Source of the DNA: Bacteroidota bacterium
Lineage (GTDB): Bacteria > Bacteroidota > Bacteroidia > Bacteroidales > TTA-H9
DNA length: 58,201 nt
NCBI GenBank assembly: GCA_003250395.1
Contig: QKGM01000027.1
Span: 1-58,201, forward strand
Direction: 5' to 3'
The notes beneath the pieces are model-generated. The model worked only from the letters and a program-made list of their open reading frames with translations. It ran no database searches and was not told the origin of the DNA. The translations under genes were made by a program, and so were the position numbers. Numbering within the stretch: position 1 is the first letter of the stretch; every line of letters begins with the position of its first letter. Below are positions 25,976-36,657 of the stretch, one piece after another.

Positions 25976-26890
25976 ATGAAATATTATTTTATAATATGCC
26001 TTTTGATAATGAGAACTATCTTTGTTCAGGGACAAAGATACCCGGAAGAACATGTTAAATCAGGAATAATGGCTGCCCGATTGGGAGATACAGTCAAGGC
26101 ACTTGAACATTTCAACCAGGCAATCCAAATGGATCCGAAATTGCCAGAGGGTTATTTCAACCGGGGGCTTCTCTTCATGCAGCTTAAAGAATACAACAAT
26201 GCGCTTGACGATTTTATCCTGTCATTACGACTGAGACCATCCAGAGCTGAAATCCACTATCAGATTGGTATTACCTATTACCAGTTAAATCAACAAGATG
26301 AAGCTATCAAATACCTCAACCAGGCACTGGAGCGTGATAGTACATTTGTAAATGCCCTCTTCGATTTGGGACTTATATATAGCGAAACAGGCAAACCTCT
26401 TGAAGCTTTGTCCCAATTCAATAAACTACTGTTCAGCCAACCAGAGAATATCCAGGGACTATACCAAAGAGGACTTGTTCTGGCTTCATTAAACCAACTT
26501 ACAGAGTCGTTGCGCGACCTTACAAGAGCGAGGGAACTCAAACCCAATGATCCGGATATTATCATGACACTTGGTACTGTAAAAGCGTCAATGCACCTTT
26601 TCAGAAGCGCACGCGAAGACTTCTCCACTGTATTAAAACTTGATCCTAATAATTCAGACGCATTAATGAACAGGGGCTTAGCATCTTTTAATCTTCGTGA
26701 ATATAATGATGCTGTAAAAGATTACATGACAGCAACTAAGATTCAGCCGCTCAATGCTGAGGCCTGGTTAGGATTAGCTTTGAGCCAGATTAGCATTGGC
26801 CAGACTTCAGAAGCATGTTCTAATATGAAAAAAGCTCAATTGTTGGGAAATAGCCGTGCATCAGAATTCATAGAAAGTTTTTGTCAATAG
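25976..26890 (+). CDS. TPR repeat protein, exported
   Basis: 304 residues. An N-terminal hydrophobic segment with a likely cleavage near FVQGQ is followed by about seven 34-residue tetratricopeptide repeats (for example HFNQAIQMDPKLPEGYFNRG and SDALMNRGLASFNLREYNDA). TPRs form a superhelix for protein binding, so this is probably a periplasmic scaffold. It follows lpxB after 5 bp, so is likely co-transcribed. No specific partner can be named. Confidence 0.85.
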   Translation: MKYYFIICLLIMRTIFVQGQRYPEEHVKSGIMAARLGDTVKALEHFNQAIQMDPKLPEGYFNRGLLFMQLKEYNNALDDFILSLRLRPSRAEIHYQIGITYYQLNQQDEAIKYLNQALERDSTFVNALFDLGLIYSETGKPLEALSQFNKLLFSQPENIQGLYQRGLVLASLNQLTESLRDLTRARELKPNDPDIIMTLGTVKASMHLFRSAREDFSTVLKLDPNNSDALMNRGLASFNLREYNDAVKDYMTATKIQPLNAEAWLGLALSQISIGQTSEACSNMKKAQLLGNSRASEFIESFCQ

Positions 26891-26924
26891 GTTTAACTGT
26901 TCAATTTAATTTATTCCATACCTT

Positions 26925-27683
26925 ATGAAACAACATTTTTCATTTTTTGGATTAATTCTTGTAATCTCCTTATTGCAGTCCTGTGGAAACCAGGTGAAAG
27001 AGAACACTGAAACTTCGAAAAAGGAGACATACAAGCCGATTGAAGCCCTAAAGGAGCCAACACGCCTTGAAAAGATGGGTATGACTGAAAAACAAGTTCG
27101 ATTTGAAGATGACAGCCCAGAGGCTCAACAACTTATTGTTCCGGCAGCTCAAATGATCAATCAGAAAAGCTACAAAACTGCTATCGAATTTCTTGACAAG
27201 TATATTGCTTTGCGTCCTGATCGGGCAATAGGCTATTTGATGAGAGGGTTTGCCCTGACTGAAATCAACGATTATAGTAACGCGCTGACAAGTATTGATA
27301 AAGTATTATCCATCACACCTGAGGACAATTATGCAAGGATGTTGAAAGGTATTTGCCATCTTAAACTAAATCAATTACCAGAAGCTTGGGCTGCTTTTGG
27401 TAATGTGATAAAAAAAGAGCCAAAAAACATGCTGGCCTATTATAATCGTGGACAGGTTCTAGCATTCATGCAGAGATACAAAGAAGCTCTTTTAGATTTC
27501 AATGAAGCCATCAGACTCCAGCCAGATTATGCTCCAGCCTATAATAACAGGGGAAATGTAAAATTTCTTGCTGGGGATAAAGAAGGTGCATGTAATGACT
27601 GGCAACGCTCAATGGAGATGGGAAATTCAGCTTCGGAAAAATCTTATCTCACCCATTGCCAACATGAAGGTAAAAAAAAATAA
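26925..27683 (+). CDS. TPR-containing lipoprotein
   Basis: 252 residues. The signal peptide ends in a lipobox (SLLQSC), so it is lipid-anchored. After a charged linker of about 60 residues come about four TPR units (YLMRGFALTEINDYSNALTS, YNRGQVLAFMQRYKEALLDF and others). The end, GACNDWQRSMEMGNSASEK, is like the end of the preceding TPR gene (EACSNMKKAQLLGNSRASE), so the pair may have arisen by duplication. Function unknown. Confidence 0.85.
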   Translation: MKQHFSFFGLILVISLLQSCGNQVKENTETSKKETYKPIEALKEPTRLEKMGMTEKQVRFEDDSPEAQQLIVPAAQMINQKSYKTAIEFLDKYIALRPDRAIGYLMRGFALTEINDYSNALTSIDKVLSITPEDNYARMLKGICHLKLNQLPEAWAAFGNVIKKEPKNMLAYYNRGQVLAFMQRYKEALLDFNEAIRLQPDYAPAYNNRGNVKFLAGDKEGACNDWQRSMEMGNSASEKSYLTHCQHEGKKK

Positions 27684-27807
27684 CCCCTGCTTTCTCACAA
27701 TAACTATCAGATAGAGAAAACCATAGAAGCGACTCAATAAAAATTCTTTATCGAGGAGACGCACTTTTTCAAAGAATTATTAGGCTGTACCTATTAAACT
27801 TTAGTAA

Positions 27808-29478
<1,671 letters not shown>

Positions 29479-29497
29479 GCCTTTCCCAAAAAATACG

Positions 29498-29505
29498 TAT
29501 ATTTG
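29498..29505 (+). promoter_or_regulatory. -7 promoter element for yidC, abutting the pyrG terminator
   Basis: TATATTTG ends one base before the 5' arm of the terminator hairpin. Initiation about 7 bp downstream would fall inside that arm, so yidC transcripts would lack the complete hairpin. Confidence 0.5.
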
Positions 29506-29534
29506 CTGCCCTGCTAAAGCAGGGCAGTTTTTTT
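29506..29534 (+). terminator. Rho-independent terminator of pyrG
   Basis: CTGCCCTGC (29506-29514) and GCAGGGCAG (29519-29527) form a perfect 9-bp GC-rich stem with a TAAA loop, followed by seven T residues. Confidence 0.9.
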
Positions 29535-29560
29535 ACCTATAACAACCTACAATAAATCAA

Positions 29561-31498
29561 ATGGATAGGAATACCATTTTTGGACTTCTACTCATCTTCG
29601 GCATATTCATCGGCTGGGGTGTCTGGATGACTCCTTCTAAAGAAGAAACTGAGAAGCAACGTCAGATGCAGGATAGCATAATAGCGAATCTGAATAAAAC
29701 TAAGGATACGCTAGACAAAATCAATGCCTCCAAAAACAATGAACCTGTTAAACAATCAATTGCAGAGATAACTTCACTCACCGACTCTGCACTGAATGAT
29801 ACACTCAGACGCGAATTTAAAGCGCGTTTCGGCAATTTCGCTCAATCTGCTGTTGGCGAAAAGAAAATCTACACTATTCAAAACGACCTGGTCAAGATTG
29901 ATCTCAATCAGCTTGGTGGTCGTCCTTGGCGTGTACAACTCAAAGAATACCAAACATACGACACCTTACCCGTAATCATGTTCGATAGCGCTACCTCGGC
30001 TATGGGGCTTGAGTTTTTCTCACATAATAAACTGGTAAACACTAACCAGTTTTATTTCAAACCATTTTGGTATGATCGAACCAATGAAGGAAAGACAAAC
30101 CTGTCAGTTACCGGTAACGATAGTCTCGTTTTCGGAATGCGTCTCTATGCTGATGCATCCGATACCTCATTCAACCCCGGCAGCTACATCGAGTTTAAAT
30201 ATACTCTGAAAGGTAACGAATATATGATCAGTTTTGATGTTGCCTTCGTTGGGATGGAAGAAGTAATCGATAAAAACACCACTTTTGTAAACCTTAACTG
30301 GATGGCAGACCTCCGCTCACAGGAGCAAAGCCTTCAGAACGAACACCGTGAGTCAACCGTATATTACCGATTTGCAAGTGAAAAAGATGTAAGTTACCTG
30401 AGCGAAACAAAAGATGATAAAGAAAGTCTGGGAACTTCTGTCAAATGGATATCCTATAAAGCTCTGTTCTTCACCTCTGTTTTAATGGCAGACAAAGAAT
30501 TTGAAGGTGCTGAAGTACAAACTTTCACCAAGACAGATAAAAAGCCAGAGAGGTACCTGAAAAGTATGTCGACTGTAATCCCTTTGAGCTACCAGTCGAA
30601 AGGTAATACGGAGCATAAGATGAGCCTCTATTACGGTCCGACAAAATACCGTACTCTTCGCAACTATCATATTCAACTTGAGAGGCAAATAACACTAGGC
30701 TGGAGTTTTGCACCCATGTGGATTATTAATGTTTATGCCGTGATTCCTGTATTCGACTGGCTTGAAACATGGGGCCTCAACTATGGGATCATCATTCTTA
30801 TACTCACTGTATTATTAAAAGTTTTTCTCTTCCCTATTGCCTACTGGTCATACCGTGCAACTGCCAAGATGAAGGTTTTAAAACCTGAAATTGAAGAGAT
30901 CACGAAGAAATTTACCAAACCGGAAGATTCAATGAAAAAACAACAGGCTACAATGGATCTCTACCGAAAAGCAGGGGTGAATCCAATGGCAGGTTGTATT
31001 CCGATGTTATTGCAGTTCCCTATTCTGATCGCCTTGTTTAGGTTTTTCCCCAGTTCCATAGAATTGCGTCAACAATCATTCCTTTGGGCTCATGATTTGT
31101 CAAGTTACGACTCTATCTTCAGACTACCTTTCGAAATTCCATTTTATGGTGACCATGTTAGTCTGTTTACTCTACTAATGACTGTCAGTACAATCATTTA
31201 CACCAAAATGAATAACGACATGATGTCAACTGGTAATCAGTTACCGGGGATGAAAACGATGATGTATATCATGCCTGTGATGTTTCTGGGAATATTTAAT
31301 AACTACGCCTCAGGTCTCAGTTACTATTACCTGCTTGCCAACCTCTTTACTTTCGGTCAAATGTGGATAATTCGCCGTAACATTAATGAAGAGAAATTGC
31401 TGCTCAAGCTGCAGGAAAACAAAAAGAAACCAGTTAAGAAATCTGGCTTCCAGCGCAGGCTTGAAGAAATGGCCAAACAGCAAGGAGTTAAAAGATAA
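29561..31498 (+). CDS. yidC: Membrane protein insertase YidC
   Basis: 645 residues. An N-terminal anchor (about 5-23) is followed by the large periplasmic domain found in Gram-negative YidC (about 60-370). The five-helix Oxa1 core comes next, including NYGIIILILTVLLKVFLFPI and the hydrophilic-groove Arg in SYRATAKMKVLKPEI. A basic tail follows (KKKPVKKSGFQRR). YidC inserts inner-membrane proteins alone or with Sec. Length and layout match Bacteroidota YidC. Confidence 0.96.
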   Translation: MDRNTIFGLLLIFGIFIGWGVWMTPSKEETEKQRQMQDSIIANLNKTKDTLDKINASKNNEPVKQSIAEITSLTDSALNDTLRREFKARFGNFAQSAVGEKKIYTIQNDLVKIDLNQLGGRPWRVQLKEYQTYDTLPVIMFDSATSAMGLEFFSHNKLVNTNQFYFKPFWYDRTNEGKTNLSVTGNDSLVFGMRLYADASDTSFNPGSYIEFKYTLKGNEYMISFDVAFVGMEEVIDKNTTFVNLNWMADLRSQEQSLQNEHRESTVYYRFASEKDVSYLSETKDDKESLGTSVKWISYKALFFTSVLMADKEFEGAEVQTFTKTDKKPERYLKSMSTVIPLSYQSKGNTEHKMSLYYGPTKYRTLRNYHIQLERQITLGWSFAPMWIINVYAVIPVFDWLETWGLNYGIIILILTVLLKVFLFPIAYWSYRATAKMKVLKPEIEEITKKFTKPEDSMKKQQATMDLYRKAGVNPMAGCIPMLLQFPILIALFRFFPSSIELRQQSFLWAHDLSSYDSIFRLPFEIPFYGDHVSLFTLLMTVSTIIYTKMNNDMMSTGNQLPGMKTMMYIMPVMFLGIFNNYASGLSYYYLLANLFTFGQMWIIRRNINEEKLLLKLQENKKKPVKKSGFQRRLEEMAKQQGVKR

Positions 31499-31521
31499 AA
31501 AGAACCACCAGGTTGGTTAAG

Positions 31522-31553
31522 GCCGGAATCTATCATTGGTTCCGGCTTTTTTT
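31522..31553 (+). terminator. Rho-independent terminator of yidC
   Basis: GCCGGAA (31522-31528) pairs with TTCCGGC (31540-31546), followed by seven T residues. Confidence 0.88.
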
Positions 31554-31666
31554 ATACCCATAGGTTAAGCACGTTACGAGAGATATCACACTATTTTTCT
31601 TTCCGAGGCTCATTTTCCAGGGAGTAATTAACCAGGTCTTTTGAAAAATGCCTCAGAAAACAGACG

Positions 31667-32257
31667 CTATTTCAGAGGCATGAAGTCATTTGTTTCTGTC
31701 TTCAATTCGTCCGAGATTAACTCGATATAACATTGGATCGCAGCACGGATTGATACAAGCCCGATCTCTTGTAGATCAACATTCCTGGGGTCACGAAATA
31801 AAAACGCCTGTACATCATCGGAAGCCTTTATCCCATTGAATGTTTTAACTGTACAGTAAAACACCAGATCACAAGTAGGATAAAGAACTTCATTGTAATG
31901 ATATGAATTTGCAAAACTGTTAAGGTAGTTCATGCTGCATACTTCCAGATTCAATTCCTCCTGTATTTCACGAACCAAAGCCTCTTCAACCGTTTCTCCA
32001 GGGTCAACAAATCCTCCGGGTAAATCTAGCATTCCTGCGGCAGGATTGCTTTTCCGGACTGTAAACAAGACCTCCCCTTCTTCATTCGATATGATAGCAG
32101 CGACGGCGGCAGAACTATTAAAATAAAGCAATATACCACATTGATTACATCGAAGTGCCTTCCCATTGTATGGAACAAAAGATTTCAAACCACAAGCCGG
32201 GCAAAAAGTAAACTTTTTTACTGGATAATTCGGGTTGGTATACATTCTGTAAGTCAA
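31667..32257 (-). CDS. NUDIX hydrolase with N-terminal zinc ribbon
   Basis: 196 residues. A zinc ribbon formed by CPAC and CNQC (about residues 18-41) is followed by a NUDIX domain. The Nudix box GFVDPGETVEEALVREIQEE is complete, with the REIQEE metal-binding core. The layout resembles NADH pyrophosphatase (NudC), but the protein is shorter and lacks the NudC N-terminal domain, so the substrate could be another nucleotide diphosphate derivative. It is the minus-strand neighbour of rpoD but has its own -7 box. Confidence 0.88.
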   Translation of the reverse strand: MTYRMYTNPNYPVKKFTFCPACGLKSFVPYNGKALRCNQCGILLYFNSSAAVAAIISNEEGEVLFTVRKSNPAAGMLDLPGGFVDPGETVEEALVREIQEELNLEVCSMNYLNSFANSYHYNEVLYPTCDLVFYCTVKTFNGIKASDDVQAFLFRDPRNVDLQEIGLVSIRAAIQCYIELISDELKTETNDFMPLK

Positions 32258-32283
32258 ATTTTAAAGCAGATAATCGCCTTATG

Positions 32284-32291
32284 CAAAAGTA
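32284..32291 (-). promoter_or_regulatory. -7 promoter element for the NUDIX gene
   Basis: TACTTTTG on the minus strand, 26 bp before the ATG at 32257. It lies downstream of the rpoD terminator. No clear -33 box. Confidence 0.45.
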
Positions 32292-32333
32292 GAAATTCGC
32301 GAATTAAATAAGGAATCCGGTTTATCAAAACAA

Positions 32334-32359
32334 AAAGCCCGTATTAAAATACGGGCTTT
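32334..32359 (-). terminator. Terminator of rpoD
   Basis: AAAGCCCGTA and TACGGGCTTT form a perfect 10-bp stem (32334-32343, 32350-32359). Read on the minus strand it runs into TTTTTGTTTTG, a T-rich tail. Confidence 0.82.
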
Positions 32360-32386
32360 AAAAATTTCCATAATCAAATGTTCGAA

Positions 32387-33253
32387 TTACTCCCCAAGAT
32401 AGGCTTTGAGAAGTCTGCTTCTTGAGGTGTGTTTTAGCCTGCGGATGGCTTTTTCCTTGATTTGCCGGACCCGTTCACGGGTAAGGTCAAAATGGGTTGC
32501 AATCTCGTCGAGAGTAAGAGCATGGCTCATTCCTATTCCATAATAAAGGTTAATAACATCTCGCTCTTTTTCAGAGAGAGTTCCCAGAGTACGCTGAATT
32601 TCATTATTCAGGGAGTCTTTAATCAATTTATCATCAGCAGCTACAAAGTCTTCGGGCATATACACATCTCCAAAACGGGTATCTTCATCCTCAATGAGGG
32701 GAGCATCCATGGATACGTAATGGGTTGATATCTTCATGACTGCTTCTATCTTCGATTGAGCTACATCGAGATGATCGGCAATTTCTTCACTACTTGGATT
32801 CCGCTGAAATTCCTGCTCAAGACGGGAAGAAATTTTCTTTATTTTATTGAGTGAACCAACCTGGTTAAGAGGGAGTCTGACTATTCTTGATTGTTCTGCC
32901 AGAGCTTGAAGAATAGATTGACGAATCCACCACACGGCATAGGAGATAAACTTAAATCCCCTTGTTTCATCAAATTTCTGGGCGGCTTTGATCAGGCCAA
33001 GATTGCCCTCATTAATTAGATCAGGTAAACTAAGCCCTTGATTCTGGTATTGTTTTGCAACAGAAACAACAAACCTGAGATTAGCCCGCGTGAGTTTATC
33101 AAGCGCTGTGGCATCACCTTCTCTAATCCGTTGGGCTAGCTTCACCTCTTCATCGGCTGTGATCAACTCCTCCCGTCCAATATCTGCCAGATATTTATCA
33201 AGTGAAGCAGTCTCGCGGTTGGTTATGGATTTCGTTATCTTGAGTTGTCGCAT
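32387..33253 (-). CDS. rpoD: Primary RNA polymerase sigma factor (sigma-70, group 1)
   Basis: 288 residues, the short form typical of Bacteroidota, lacking the long region 1.1 and non-conserved domain. Region 1.2 is [14 protein letters not shown] and onward. Region 2 includes [20 protein letters not shown] and the -10 reading stretch [13 protein letters not shown]. Region 4.2 is [20 protein letters not shown]. In this phylum the primary sigma recognises TAnnTTTG rather than TATAAT, which fits the elements seen across this window. The 268-bp upstream gap shows no matching promoter. Confidence 0.96.
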   Translation of the reverse strand: MRQLKITKSITNRETASLDKYLADIGREELITADEEVKLAQRIREGDATALDKLTRANLRFVVSVAKQYQNQGLSLPDLINEGNLGLIKAAQKFDETRGFKFISYAVWWIRQSILQALAEQSRIVRLPLNQVGSLNKIKKISSRLEQEFQRNPSSEEIADHLDVAQSKIEAVMKISTHYVSMDAPLIEDEDTRFGDVYMPEDFVAADDKLIKDSLNNEIQRTLGTLSEKERDVINLYYGIGMSHALTLDEIATHFDLTRERVRQIKEKAIRRLKHTSRSRLLKAYLGE

Positions 33254-33472
33254 CTGTATGTTGGGTTAATTTTTATGCTGCTTATATAAAAGGATTGGAA
33301 CGAAGAAATGTTCATTCCTGAAAATAGAGGATTCGTAAATTTAAACACGCTTAAGTCTTTTTCCAAATATTCAACGTGAAATTTAAAAAAAGATTATAAA
33401 AACCGGTATATCATATTACAAATTATTGATATTCAATATTAATAGTTTTTATACACTTTCATAATATTTAAG

Positions 33473-33508
33473 AGAGATGTTCCGGTAAATGGTAACCAGA
33501 ACACCTCT
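33473..33508 (-). terminator. Possible terminator of degP
   Basis: An imperfect hairpin of 4, 5 and 3 bp segments separated by two mismatches (33473-33486 with 33495-33508). It lies just beyond the degP stop on the minus strand, with only a modest T-rich tail. Confidence 0.35.
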
Positions 33509-33521
33509 TGTGATATGTTAA

Positions 33522-34964
33522 TCAGAATCCTAGTCCATAGTAGGCTCTGACACCATTGGGATAAACCCCTTCGATTAATACGCCACCTTGTGATGGTTTC
33601 AGAAGTTTTCGGATGTCATCTGCATTCCTCACCGGTTTTCTGTCGATTCTGGTAATAATAAAACCCTTCCGGATTCCAATACCCGACAGTTTGCCTTTGC
33701 GAAGCTCATAAATCTCAGCACCCTGGTTAATGCCTAACTTCTGTGCAATTTCCTGATCAACAGGCCGCAATGAAACACCTAAATCATTCAATGACTCCGA
33801 CTCCTCACGTTTCACGAGTGCAGTAGTACCTGACTCATTAGTAAGGGTAACTTTAAGTTCAACAGGTTCGTTTCCACGAAGAACCTGAATTGTTGTCTCA
33901 TCACCAGGGCTATATTGGGCAACCGATTCCTGTAATTCAGAATAACTGTTAATCGAATTTCCATGAATACCCACTATAACATCGCCCACTTTTAAACCGG
34001 CTTTGGAAGCCGAGCTGTTTTCTAAAATACCTGCTACATAGACACCCCGTGGTTGGTCCAAGCCCTTTTCATCTGCAAGTGAAGCATCCACTTCACGAAT
34101 TTGAATCCCGATGTATGCGCGCTGAACCTCCCCAAACTGCATCAGGTCATTAGCTACCTTCCTTGCAATATTGGCAGGTATTGCAAAAGAATAACCGGCA
34201 TAATAGCCCGTTCCGCTGGCGATAGCCGCATTTATACCAATCAATTCTCCACGCGTATTAACGAGTGCACCACCGCTATTTCCACGATTTACAGCCGCAT
34301 CAGTCTGTATGAAAGACTCTATTGAAGTACCATCGCTATTATTAAGGATGTTTATATTTCTTGCTTTAGCACTGACAATCCCGGCTGTAACAGTAGAAGT
34401 AAGGTTGAAGGGGTTACCAACCGCCAGGACCCATTCACCAACTTTTACATCATCAGAATTACCAAAAGCCAATGAAGGAAGATCGGTAGACTCAATTTTA
34501 ATCAGCGCCAAATCTGTTGAAGGATCGGTGCCAATAACTTTACCTGGGAAAGTACGCTTATCATTAAGGGTTACCTCAATCTTTGAAGCATCTTGCACTA
34601 CATGGTTATTGGTAACAATATAACCGTCGGGGCTGATGATGACTCCAGATCCTGTTCCCGAGATAGGGGCCCGGCGCTGAGGCATCGAACGGTAGCCATC
34701 GAACAGGCTAAAGAAGTCATCGTAATACGAATTCTTTTGTTCCCATTCTGCCATAATATGTACGACAGCATGGACTGATTGATTTGCGGCATCAACGAAA
34801 TCGGGTGCCGCCAGCGGCATTCCGGCCGTATAGGAAGTTTGCTGAACTGGTATTGAAACCGGATGTACTATCGAACTTTTTGAAGGCTCGAAAGCACGAA
34901 ACAGGCCAAGTGCAAGAAGAGCACCTGCAAATGCTGTTAAGAAGTAAGTCAAAAAGCGTTTCAT
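33522..34964 (-). CDS. degP: Periplasmic serine protease/chaperone, Do (DegP/HtrA) family
   Basis: 480 residues from the ATG at 34964. A signal or anchor helix (3-22) is followed by a trypsin-like domain with triad His121 (TNNHVV), Asp151 (TDLALIKI) and Ser230 (RGNSGGAL). Two PDZ domains follow (about 265-370 and 385-480). DegP degrades or refolds misfolded envelope proteins. The frame is open to 35006, but a Shine-Dalgarno-like AAAGGAGA sits 8-10 bp before the ATG at 34964, unusual in this window and decisive for the start. No heat-shock promoter is recognisable. Confidence 0.95.
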   Translation of the reverse strand: MKRFLTYFLTAFAGALLALGLFRAFEPSKSSIVHPVSIPVQQTSYTAGMPLAAPDFVDAANQSVHAVVHIMAEWEQKNSYYDDFFSLFDGYRSMPQRRAPISGTGSGVIISPDGYIVTNNHVVQDASKIEVTLNDKRTFPGKVIGTDPSTDLALIKIESTDLPSLAFGNSDDVKVGEWVLAVGNPFNLTSTVTAGIVSAKARNINILNNSDGTSIESFIQTDAAVNRGNSGGALVNTRGELIGINAAIASGTGYYAGYSFAIPANIARKVANDLMQFGEVQRAYIGIQIREVDASLADEKGLDQPRGVYVAGILENSSASKAGLKVGDVIVGIHGNSINSYSELQESVAQYSPGDETTIQVLRGNEPVELKVTLTNESGTTALVKREESESLNDLGVSLRPVDQEIAQKLGINQGAEIYELRKGKLSGIGIRKGFIITRIDRKPVRNADDIRKLLKPSQGGVLIEGVYPNGVRAYYGLGF

Positions 34965-35332
34965 AGTGTTTATCTCCTTTATTATTTCCTTTGCATAACG
35001 GAACAAGATACCTTATAGCGCAGGAATATGGGTTAATAACAGTTAAAGTTTTCCGAACTGCTGCGATAATGGACCCCTGATACCTTTTCGAACTGGTAAA
35101 TAAAAAATTCAACTGATTTTTTCGCCTCTTGAAAGTCACAGGTGAAATATTATTTCCCGGCCAATGGTCATTTCCAAGTTCACATTACCTTTGCAATCTG
35201 TAACTAAACAATAAACATGCCCGATTGATACAAATCAGATGTTCCAGAACCATAGCGAAGCTCTTATCACGCGATAATTCAAAATAAATCAACGCTTTAA
35301 ACGTTAGGTTAAAACTTGCTAAAAAACGTTAA
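34965..35332. other. Divergent intergenic region between degP and dapF
   Basis: About 370 bp. It contains the degP ribosome-binding site (34972-34979) and one -7 candidate facing dapF at 35186-35193. No gene or repeat array is seen. Confidence 0.6.
35186..35193 (+). promoter_or_regulatory. Candidate -7 element upstream of dapF
   Basis: TACCTTTG, about 140 bp before the dapF ATG, implying a long leader. No -33 box is clear. Confidence 0.35.
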
Positions 35333-36121
35333 ATGACAATCCCCTTCTCAAAATATCACGGTACAGGAAATGACTTCATAATGATTAACGGATTGGCTGC
35401 CGAAATTTCAGCAGGTACTATACCGGTTGCCGATCTATGTAAACGTCATACAGGAATAGGAGCAGATGGTCTTATTATACTGGTTCGATCCTCCCAGGCC
35501 GATTTTCGAATGATTTATTACAATTCAGATGGAATTCAGGCTACCATGTGTGGCAATGGGGGAAGAGCTGCAGCAGCTTTTGCCAACCGGATTGGTTTGA
35601 GTAAGGACCATGTATTGTTCGAGGCTTCTGACGGCTCCCATGAAGCATGGGTAACCATTACTGGTGTACACAGGTATCAGGTCAGGTTGAAAATGACAGA
35701 TGTGAATGGGGTCAGACATGAATCTGAAGGGCTATTCCTTAATACCGGAGTTCCCCACCTGGTTGTATTTTCTAAAGCTATTACATCGCTTGATGTAACT
35801 TCGGTAGGGCGTCATATGCGTAACCTGCCAAAATTTCAGCCCGAAGGAACCAATGTAAATTTTGTCGAGATCATAGATGAGGGATTATTGGTCAGAACTT
35901 ACGAAAGAGGTGTTGAGGATGAGACCTTATCATGTGGAACCGGAATTACCGCATCTGTGCTGGCAAATGCATTACGGGAAGGAACATTAGCCGGAGAGAC
36001 CAATGTATTTTGCAGGGGAGGAAACCTGAATGTTAGTTTCAACAGGAATGGAGACCACTTCACAGATGTAATTCTGGACGGACCAGTTCACCATGTTTTC
36101 GATGGAACATTTGAAATCTAA
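35333..36121 (+). CDS. dapF: Diaminopimelate epimerase
   Basis: 262 residues. The two catalytic cysteines are Cys73 (TMCGNGGRA) and Cys201 (LSCGTGITA), one in each half of the pseudo-symmetric fold. The N-terminal KYHGTGNDFIMING is the family signature. DapF converts LL- to meso-diaminopimelate for lysine and peptidoglycan. Standard length. It starts an operon with a GNAT gene (4-bp gap) and mltG, another cell-wall gene. Confidence 0.96.
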   Translation: MTIPFSKYHGTGNDFIMINGLAAEISAGTIPVADLCKRHTGIGADGLIILVRSSQADFRMIYYNSDGIQATMCGNGGRAAAAFANRIGLSKDHVLFEASDGSHEAWVTITGVHRYQVRLKMTDVNGVRHESEGLFLNTGVPHLVVFSKAITSLDVTSVGRHMRNLPKFQPEGTNVNFVEIIDEGLLVRTYERGVEDETLSCGTGITASVLANALREGTLAGETNVFCRGGNLNVSFNRNGDHFTDVILDGPVHHVFDGTFEI

Positions 36122-36125
36122 TCAC

Positions 36126-36644
36126 ATGCCAAAATCCAATATACGACTTCGTGCTGTAGAGCTTGACGATGCCGATCTCATTATGCAATGGGAAAATGAC
36201 TGGCTGGAATGGCAACATTCTGGTACTATGATCCCTTTCTCAAGATATCAGATAGAACAATATGTTTTAGGAGCCACTGCCGACTTCTGGGCCATACGTC
36301 AACTCCGCCTGATGATTGAGACAGATAAAGGTGTTACTGTTGGTGCAGTCGATCTGTTTGAAGGTGATCCGGTAAACCGCCGGGCAGGAATAGGAATTAT
36401 CATTTCACGTTCAGCCCGTCGCAGGGGATTCGCATTGGAGGCTCTTAATACAATGGCTCAGGTTGCTTTCGATCGGTTAAATCTTCATCAGCTTTGGTGC
36501 AACATTGCCATAGAAAATACAAACAGCAGGGGACTCTTTCAGAAAGCCGGTTATCAGTTGGCCGGTAAACGAAAAGACTGGTTATTATATGAAGGTAGTT
36601 TTCACGATGTTGTATTCATGCAGCTTATCAATCCCAATGATTAA
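36126..36644 (+). CDS. GNAT family N-acetyltransferase
   Basis: 172 residues. N-terminal NIRLRAVELDDADLIMQWEND, an acetyl-CoA loop around RRAGIGIIISRSARRRGFA and the C-terminal NSRGLFQKAGYQLAGKRKDW are typical of RimJ/RimL-type GNAT enzymes. The acceptor is unknown; relatives acetylate protein N-termini, spermidine or antibiotics. The frame opens earlier (36093) inside dapF, but the ATG at 36126, 4 bp after the dapF stop, is the better start. Confidence 0.85.
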   Translation: MPKSNIRLRAVELDDADLIMQWENDWLEWQHSGTMIPFSRYQIEQYVLGATADFWAIRQLRLMIETDKGVTVGAVDLFEGDPVNRRAGIGIIISRSARRRGFALEALNTMAQVAFDRLNLHQLWCNIAIENTNSRGLFQKAGYQLAGKRKDWLLYEGSFHDVVFMQLINPND

Positions 36645-36657
36645 ACCGTATCAATAA

